From positions 567,925 to 590,639 of the forward strand of contig MU657184.1 in the NCBI GenBank assembly GCA_026770575.1: DNA of 22,715 nt, given 5' to 3'. The notes beneath the pieces were generated by a model. The model had not been told where the DNA came from and did no database searches. It worked only from the letters and a program-made list of their open reading frames with translations. The stretch comes from Pelagophyceae sp. CCMP2097. Lineage: Eukaryota; Sar; Pelagophyceae. How positions within the stretch are numbered: position 1 is the stretch's first letter; every line of letters begins with the position of its first letter. The position numbers and the translations under genes were made by a program. This document shows, one piece after another, positions 18,727 to 22,715 of this stretch.

Positions 18727-20469
18727 TCATCGAGTCTTTTCGCGCGTCTCCTTTTGGAAGAATTCGACGGCGTCTCGGCGGATGCCCTCGAGGTACGCCT
18801 GCTCATCCGCGAGCTGCTTCTTCTTGAGCGGCTCGAGGACGCTAAACTTTTTGCACCTCCAAATGAAAGGCTGCGCTTCGGCACACCAAGCCTCCGGTGT
18901 GTCGTCCAAGATGCGCACGCTGTCGAAGCGCTCCGTGGGCAGCCTTTTAGAACCGCGCTCGCGCTCCGTGACGACGGTCACGGGCAGATTCGCCCAGATT
19001 CGCGCCCCGGGGCATTTGGCAATCTTCGCGACGATGTCCGCCCCGTATAGGTTCATCGTCACAATCCGAACGTCCACGCCGTAGCGCACCAGGTCGCAGA
19101 GTAAAGAGCAGGCGCCGCGCCGAACCGCGATGGAGTGGTGCTCGCCGTCGCGGTGGAGGTGGACGACTGCTTCGGCCACGTGGTCCGTAAACTCAGGCGC
19201 GGGCATGACTCGCCGCTTCGTCATGTGGATCAGAGTCTCGTCCAAATCGAACATTGCGATTTGCACCAGCTTCGACGCCACGGGCAGGCACGACTCCGTC
19301 GGAACCGGTTTGGGCGGTTTGGGCGGAGGCGTCGGCCGCGGCGGCGGCGGCGGCTCCAGCGCCTTGGCCGCCGCCCTGGCTGCGCGCGCGGTCGCCAGGG
19401 CGGCGCGCGCGGCCCCCTCGGCCTTGGCGGACTGGAGCAGCGCGGCGGCGCCCTCGACGCGCTTGGCGCCCTCGACGCGTTTCTCCACTCGCTTCTCCAC
19501 GCGGAGTGCGGGGTTGGCGCTCCGCACCGCAGCGGGCGGCGCCGCCGGCGCGGCGCGCGCCGCCGGCCGGACGGGGACGTCTTCGTCGGCGCGGCGCGCG
19601 CGCTTCGTCACGCGGGGCTCGGCTTTGCCGCCGGCGAGGTGCTTTGCCAACTTGACGTACGGGGCCTCGCCCGTGGTCGCCGGCGGCGGGCGCGCCGGCA
19701 CGCGCGCGAGGAAGTCCGACGGGTCTGCGTTCCGCCTTTTCTCGGCGGCGGCGGCGAGGCGCGCGCCGTCGACGGCCGCCGCGGACGCCGGCCTTCTTGA
19801 GAGCTTGGACGCGTGGACGCTTCGCGGGCGTGTCTCCCCATCCACGACGACGACGTACTCCTTCAACGACGTGCGCGAGACGATTTTCGCCTTTGCGGAA
19901 TGGAGGCCGCCGTTGTTGGAGAGGAGCACGAGGTCGCCGTTGTTGAAGAAGGAAGCGCTTACGGCAGAGACCTTTGGCGCCACCTTCGGCTTTGCGTGCG
20001 CAGAGGGTTTCAGCGCCTGGGTCGATTTGTTCAGCGCGGAGGCCGCCTTGAACTTCACCGGCGCGCGGAAGGTCGCCTTGTTGGCCGCCTTGGCTGACTC
20101 GCTGGTTGTCCGCTGGATCCAACCCGTTGCCGTCAGCGAGGCAGGCGCCTTAAAGGCGTTCGCCCGCGCCGCCGAAGCCGCGCGGCCATCGCCCAGGACG
20201 TGACCGCCGCCGGCCGCGGGGCCGCCGCCGCCGAGCGTGCGACCCATTGAAAAGTGCGGCGAAGTCGTCCGAAGCGGCGCCGCCGGCCTCTGTGCAGGCC
20301 CGGCAGCCTTGCTTAGGCGCCGGTTCAACTTGTCGATGAAGCTCGCCGTCGCGCGCGCATCCCCGTCTCCAGAAAACATCGGCCGGCGGCCCGCACGCGG
20401 GGGGACTGAGGCGTCGATATTTATTCCGGCTTCATCATCGAAGAATTCGTATCGCCGAAAACGCATCAT
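18727..20469 (-). CDS. HAD-superfamily FCP/SCP-like phosphatase with N-terminal Tudor-like segment
   Basis: Intronless, 580 aa from the ATG at 20469 (MMRFRRYEFFDDEAG); an in-frame GTG at 20487 is less likely. The C-terminal 180 residues form a HAD domain: motif I IAMFDLDETLIH with D408 (nucleophile) and D410, motif II region VRIVTMN, a lysine-containing SKRLPTERFD, and the acidic motif VRILDDTPEAW. DxDxT followed by a compact fold points to the FCP1/SCP class that dephosphorylates the RNA polymerase II CTD, but MDP-like phosphatases cannot be excluded. Residues about 173-224 (NNGDLVLLSNNGGLHSAKAK through ASKLSRRP) look like a Tudor or similar small beta-barrel. The centre is low-complexity, with KRVEKRVEGAKRVEGA repeats, an Ala-rich helix and a Pro-rich linker before the catalytic domain. 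Confidence 0.8.
   Translation of the reverse strand: MMRFRRYEFFDDEAGINIDASVPPRAGRRPMFSGDGDARATASFIDKLNRRLSKAAGPAQRPAAPLRTTSPHFSMGRTLGGGGPAAGGGHVLGDGRAASAARANAFKAPASLTATGWIQRTTSESAKAANKATFRAPVKFKAASALNKSTQALKPSAHAKPKVAPKVSAVSASFFNNGDLVLLSNNGGLHSAKAKIVSRTSLKEYVVVVDGETRPRSVHASKLSRRPASAAAVDGARLAAAAEKRRNADPSDFLARVPARPPPATTGEAPYVKLAKHLAGGKAEPRVTKRARRADEDVPVRPAARAAPAAPPAAVRSANPALRVEKRVEKRVEGAKRVEGAAALLQSAKAEGAARAALATARAARAAAKALEPPPPPRPTPPPKPPKPVPTESCLPVASKLVQIAMFDLDETLIHMTKRRVMPAPEFTDHVAEAVVHLHRDGEHHSIAVRRGACSLLCDLVRYGVDVRIVTMNLYGADIVAKIAKCPGARIWANLPVTVVTERERGSKRLPTERFDSVRILDDTPEAWCAEAQPFIWRCKKFSVLEPLKKKQLADEQAYLEGIRRDAVEFFQKETREKTR
19446..19503. repeat. Short coding repeats (KRVE units) in the phosphatase gene
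   Basis: The unit gcgccctcgacgcg occurs twice within 19447-19479, followed by two related ctcgcttctccacg-type units. On the minus strand they encode RVEKRVEKRVEGAKRVEGA. They lie in the low-complexity linker. Confidence 0.8.
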
Positions 20470-20781
20470 GCGAACACACACGTGCACGCCTCAACTGGCC
20501 CGCTGCGCGCCGTGCAGCGCCGGCCGCGGGCTCGAGGCTCGGGCGCTTCCAGGGAGCGGCCCTGCGGTGCTCTCCGAGCCGCGTTCCCGACCCCGAGCTG
20601 ATACCGTTGGACGACGGAGATTACGATGATATGGAGGAGTCGGCTTCCCCCGGGCCGACCTTGCCTCATGCGATGAGATCAGGCTATTGTGCGCCCGCGC
20701 CACGCGGGGCACCAGTGGTACTTCTATGCGCGTCGCGCGCCTCAGCGACGCGGGGCGTCCGAGGTGGCTACTCTGGGCACC
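20470..20781. other. Spacer between phosphatase and surface-protein genes
   Basis: These 312 bp hold the promoter of the phosphatase gene and the 3' flank of the surface-protein gene, both minus strand. No convincing frame or repeat is seen. Confidence 0.6.
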
Positions 20782-22715
20782 CTACTCGGGGCACCACACC
20801 GCCACGCCGCAGTCGCGCTCGCACTGGAGCTGGGACTGGGCGCACCAGTGGTCCGGCGACGCCGGCGACGCGCAGGCGTTGCACCAGAGGTTGGTGATGG
20901 GGTCCTCGCCGAAGAAGCAGCAAAAGCCGCCAGTCGACGCCACCGGAGCCGGCGTCGGCACCACCGGCACAGCCGTCGGCGCGACCACCGGCGGCGCCGT
21001 CGGCGCGGCCACCGGCACAGCCGTCGGCGCGACCACGGGCGGGGCCGTCGGCGCGGCCACGGGCGGGGCCGTGGGCTTCGGCACGGGCGCGGGCGTCCGC
21101 TTTGGCACGGGCGCGGGCGTCGGCTTCGGCACGGGCACGGCCGTCGGCGCGGCCACCGGGGCGACCGTCGACTTCGGGACCGGTGCGGCTGTCGGCGCGG
21201 CCACGGGGTTGGCCGTTGGCGCGGCCACGGGTGGGGCCGTGGGCACGGGCACGGGCAGCATCACGGGTGGGGCAAACGGCGCGGCCGTGGGCGCCAGGAC
21301 GGGCTGGGGCGTCGGCTGGGGCGTCGGGAGGACGCAGAGGCCGCAAGCGATTCTGCATTGCTCGTAGCCCCAATTGCCGTCGGCGTCCTGCAGGTTGCAC
21401 TGCGACAAGTCGCCCTGGACGGCGTCGCAGTCGCCGGCCCAGTCGGCGTCGTCGAAGCAGCCCTCGTTTGCCTCTTCGCACGTGTGGCAAGAATTCTCGC
21501 AGTTGCCGAGTTCCCAGGCGTACGCGCCCTGTTCGTCCTGGAGGACGCAGCGGCTCTCCTTGTTCTCGCCGACCCAGTCGCAGTCGTGGCTCAGCGCCGG
21601 GTCGGCGCCGGCCTCGGTCCACGTTGTCGAGTCGTCGCAGCCCTTGAGCGTGCACGTGTGGCAGTTGAAGCGGCAAGCCTCGTAGGCGAACGGCGCGTCG
21701 AACGAGTCTCGCGTGCACCTCGACTGCGCCTGCTCGCCGACCCAGTCGCAGCCGTAGTCCGCGTCGCCGTCGAAGACGCCGTCCGTCCAGTCCTCGTCGT
21801 CGCCTTCACACGCGTCGTTGGCGCAGCTCCCGCACGAGGCGCCGCAGCTCTGGTACGCCCACGTCCCGTCCTCGCCAATGGCGAAGACGCAGCGCCGCTC
21901 CGGAGCCAGTCCGACCCAAGCGCAATTCCTACGCGTCCGCCCGTTGGAGTCAAAGAAAGGCTGCCTCTCCACGCCACCTCCTCTGTGATCGGGGATTCGA
22001 CGCCGCGGCCTCGCTTGTCCGGCTCGGCGGCCTTGACCCAGTCGGCCGAGTCGGCGCAGTTGGCGACGACGGGGTCGGCGACGTCCGTGCATTGGAACTG
22101 TTCAAATTGCGACTCGACGCCCACTGACACAGAGACGGAGGTGACGACGCTCGTGTACGTCGTCGTCGTCGCCGCCGCCAGCGACGAGGCGACCTCCACC
22201 GTCTGCGTCACCTCGATGGACACGACGACGTAGACGCAGACGAGGACGCGCGAGCAGCTTGCGCAGCCCTGGAGGCGGCGGTCCTCGTCGCTCGCGTTGG
22301 CCACGCTCGCGTTGGTAAAGTTGTCGTTCGTGGCGTTGGTCTCGTTAGCGTAGTAGATGCCCGTGATGTTGACCTGGTCAACGGGCACGCCCGCGATATC
22401 CGCCACCGACTGGGCATAAACCTGCGTGTTGCTGCGCGCCTCGTCGAGCGTCTGGCCCTCGAATTCAAAGTCCCCGGCCACGAACTCGTTGCGGAACGGC
22501 GTCGGCGCAAACGTCGGCGCAATCGTCGGCGTTAGAGTCGACGGCGCAAACGTCGGCACCGACACCAACGTCGGAGGCGGCAAGATCGGGCCCACCGACG
22601 GCACAGGCGACGTCCCGTCGCCCAGGGATGAAGATGGCGCCGCAGTCGCATTGGACTCGTTTCCGAAAGTCGACGGCGCCGCAGTCGCATTGGACTCGTT
22701 TCCGAAAGTCGACGG
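20782..22715 (-). CDS. Secreted or surface Cys-rich modular protein with Pro-rich stalk (5' end outside window)
   Basis: The frame is open to the right window edge. Exon 22015-22715 and last exon 20782-21928 give 615 residues in the window. The intron 21929-22014 (86 nt) is GC-AG (AA|GCGAGG ... GCGTAG|G); only this junction restores DK|NCAWVGLAPERRC. In order: Ser/Thr/Pro-rich repeats (PSTFGNESNATAA); a SEA-like region (FEFEGQTLDEARSNTQVYAQ to about VCVYVVVSIEV) with several N-glycosylation sequons; four Cys modules of about 45-55 residues with the pattern C-x-W-x-CxWVG-x-RC-x-C-x3-C-x2-C (last module shorter, lacking WVG); a long Pro/Ala/Val stalk (PVAAPTAAPV-like); and a tail rich in Cys ending DCGVAVWCPE. 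Such modules resemble ShK-like repeats found in stramenopile extracellular proteins. The signal peptide would be outside the window. A cell-surface or extracellular-matrix role is inferred. Confidence 0.78.
20949..21330. repeat. Degenerate GC-rich coding repeats (Pro/Ala/Val/Thr stalk)
   Basis: Variants of a 12- to 24-bp unit such as gccgtcggcgcggccac recur through this stretch. On the minus strand they encode about 125 residues of PTAAPV/APVPKPT repeats, a probable extended glycosylated stalk in the surface protein. Confidence 0.85.
22636..22715. repeat. 39-bp tandem minisatellite, in frame, continuing past the window edge
   Basis: Units at 22636-22674 and 22675-22713 are identical; the two bases left (gg) match the start of a third. 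The unit is 13 codons and encodes APSTFGNESNATA in rotation, with one N-glycosylation sequon (NES or NAT) pair per unit. Confidence 0.9.

Noticed and set aside
20949..21330. Possible CRISPR-like or satellite array
   Set aside because: Units are irregular, multiples of three, and encode a Pro-rich stalk in frame.
20687..22233. Plus-strand Gly-rich and His/Arg-rich frames with collagen-like appearance
   Set aside because: They are antisense of the Pro/Ala/Val stalk and Cys modules; the minus strand has regularly spaced cysteines and a coherent splice.
1..22715. Bacterial contamination as an explanation for the high GC content
   Set aside because: Introns are needed in seven of the eight genes, and Pol I, RRS1 and a plastid bipartite leader are eukaryotic features.

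Overview
The window looks like nuclear DNA of a GC-rich unicellular eukaryotic alga with a red-type secondary plastid, most plausibly a stramenopile (pelagophyte-like) or perhaps a haptophyte. The reasons are short introns (46-153 nt) that must be spliced to recover conserved proteins, a Pol I largest subunit, an RRS1 homologue, a plastid bipartite leader with Phe at the predicted signal-peptide cleavage site, and a surface protein built from Cys-rich modules of the kind common in stramenopiles. The organism is inferred; no rRNA or organellar marker is present. All exon models below are by eye.

Layout. 1-2646 (-): an eight-exon acidic, NLS-bearing nuclear-type protein that I do not recognise; its 3' end runs out of the window through a perfect 133-bp direct repeat. 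3181-3516 and 3969-4304 (-): a tandem pair of 60/61-residue Lys-rich proteins, each with one GC-AG intron and a conserved 3' block. 5335-7449 (+): an FAD amine oxidase whose reading frame continues, across a 46-nt intron, into a Nudix hydrolase domain. 7890-13414 (-): largest subunit of RNA polymerase I, four exons, 1757 aa. 13655-14784 (-): RRS1 ribosome-biogenesis factor, three exons. 15336-18498 (+): plastid-targeted HAT/TPR repeat protein. 18727-20469 (-): HAD/FCP-type phosphatase with a Tudor-like segment. 20782-22715 (-): C-terminal part of a secreted or surface protein with a SEA-like region, four Cys-rich modules, a Pro/Ala/Val stalk and a Cys-rich tail.

How they relate. RPA1 and RRS1 lie head-to-tail on the same strand, 240 bp apart, and both serve the nucleolus (rRNA transcription and 60S/5S RNP assembly). 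The other genes are functionally unrelated as far as can be seen.

The most unusual points are the amine oxidase-Nudix fusion, the high share of GC-AG introns (about 5 of 20 inferred introns, including both members of the tandem pair), the tandem Lys-rich micro-genes with a conserved hairpin after the stop, and the out-of-frame perfect duplication in the first gene. I found no clear evidence of a mobile element, CRISPR array, tRNA or rRNA.
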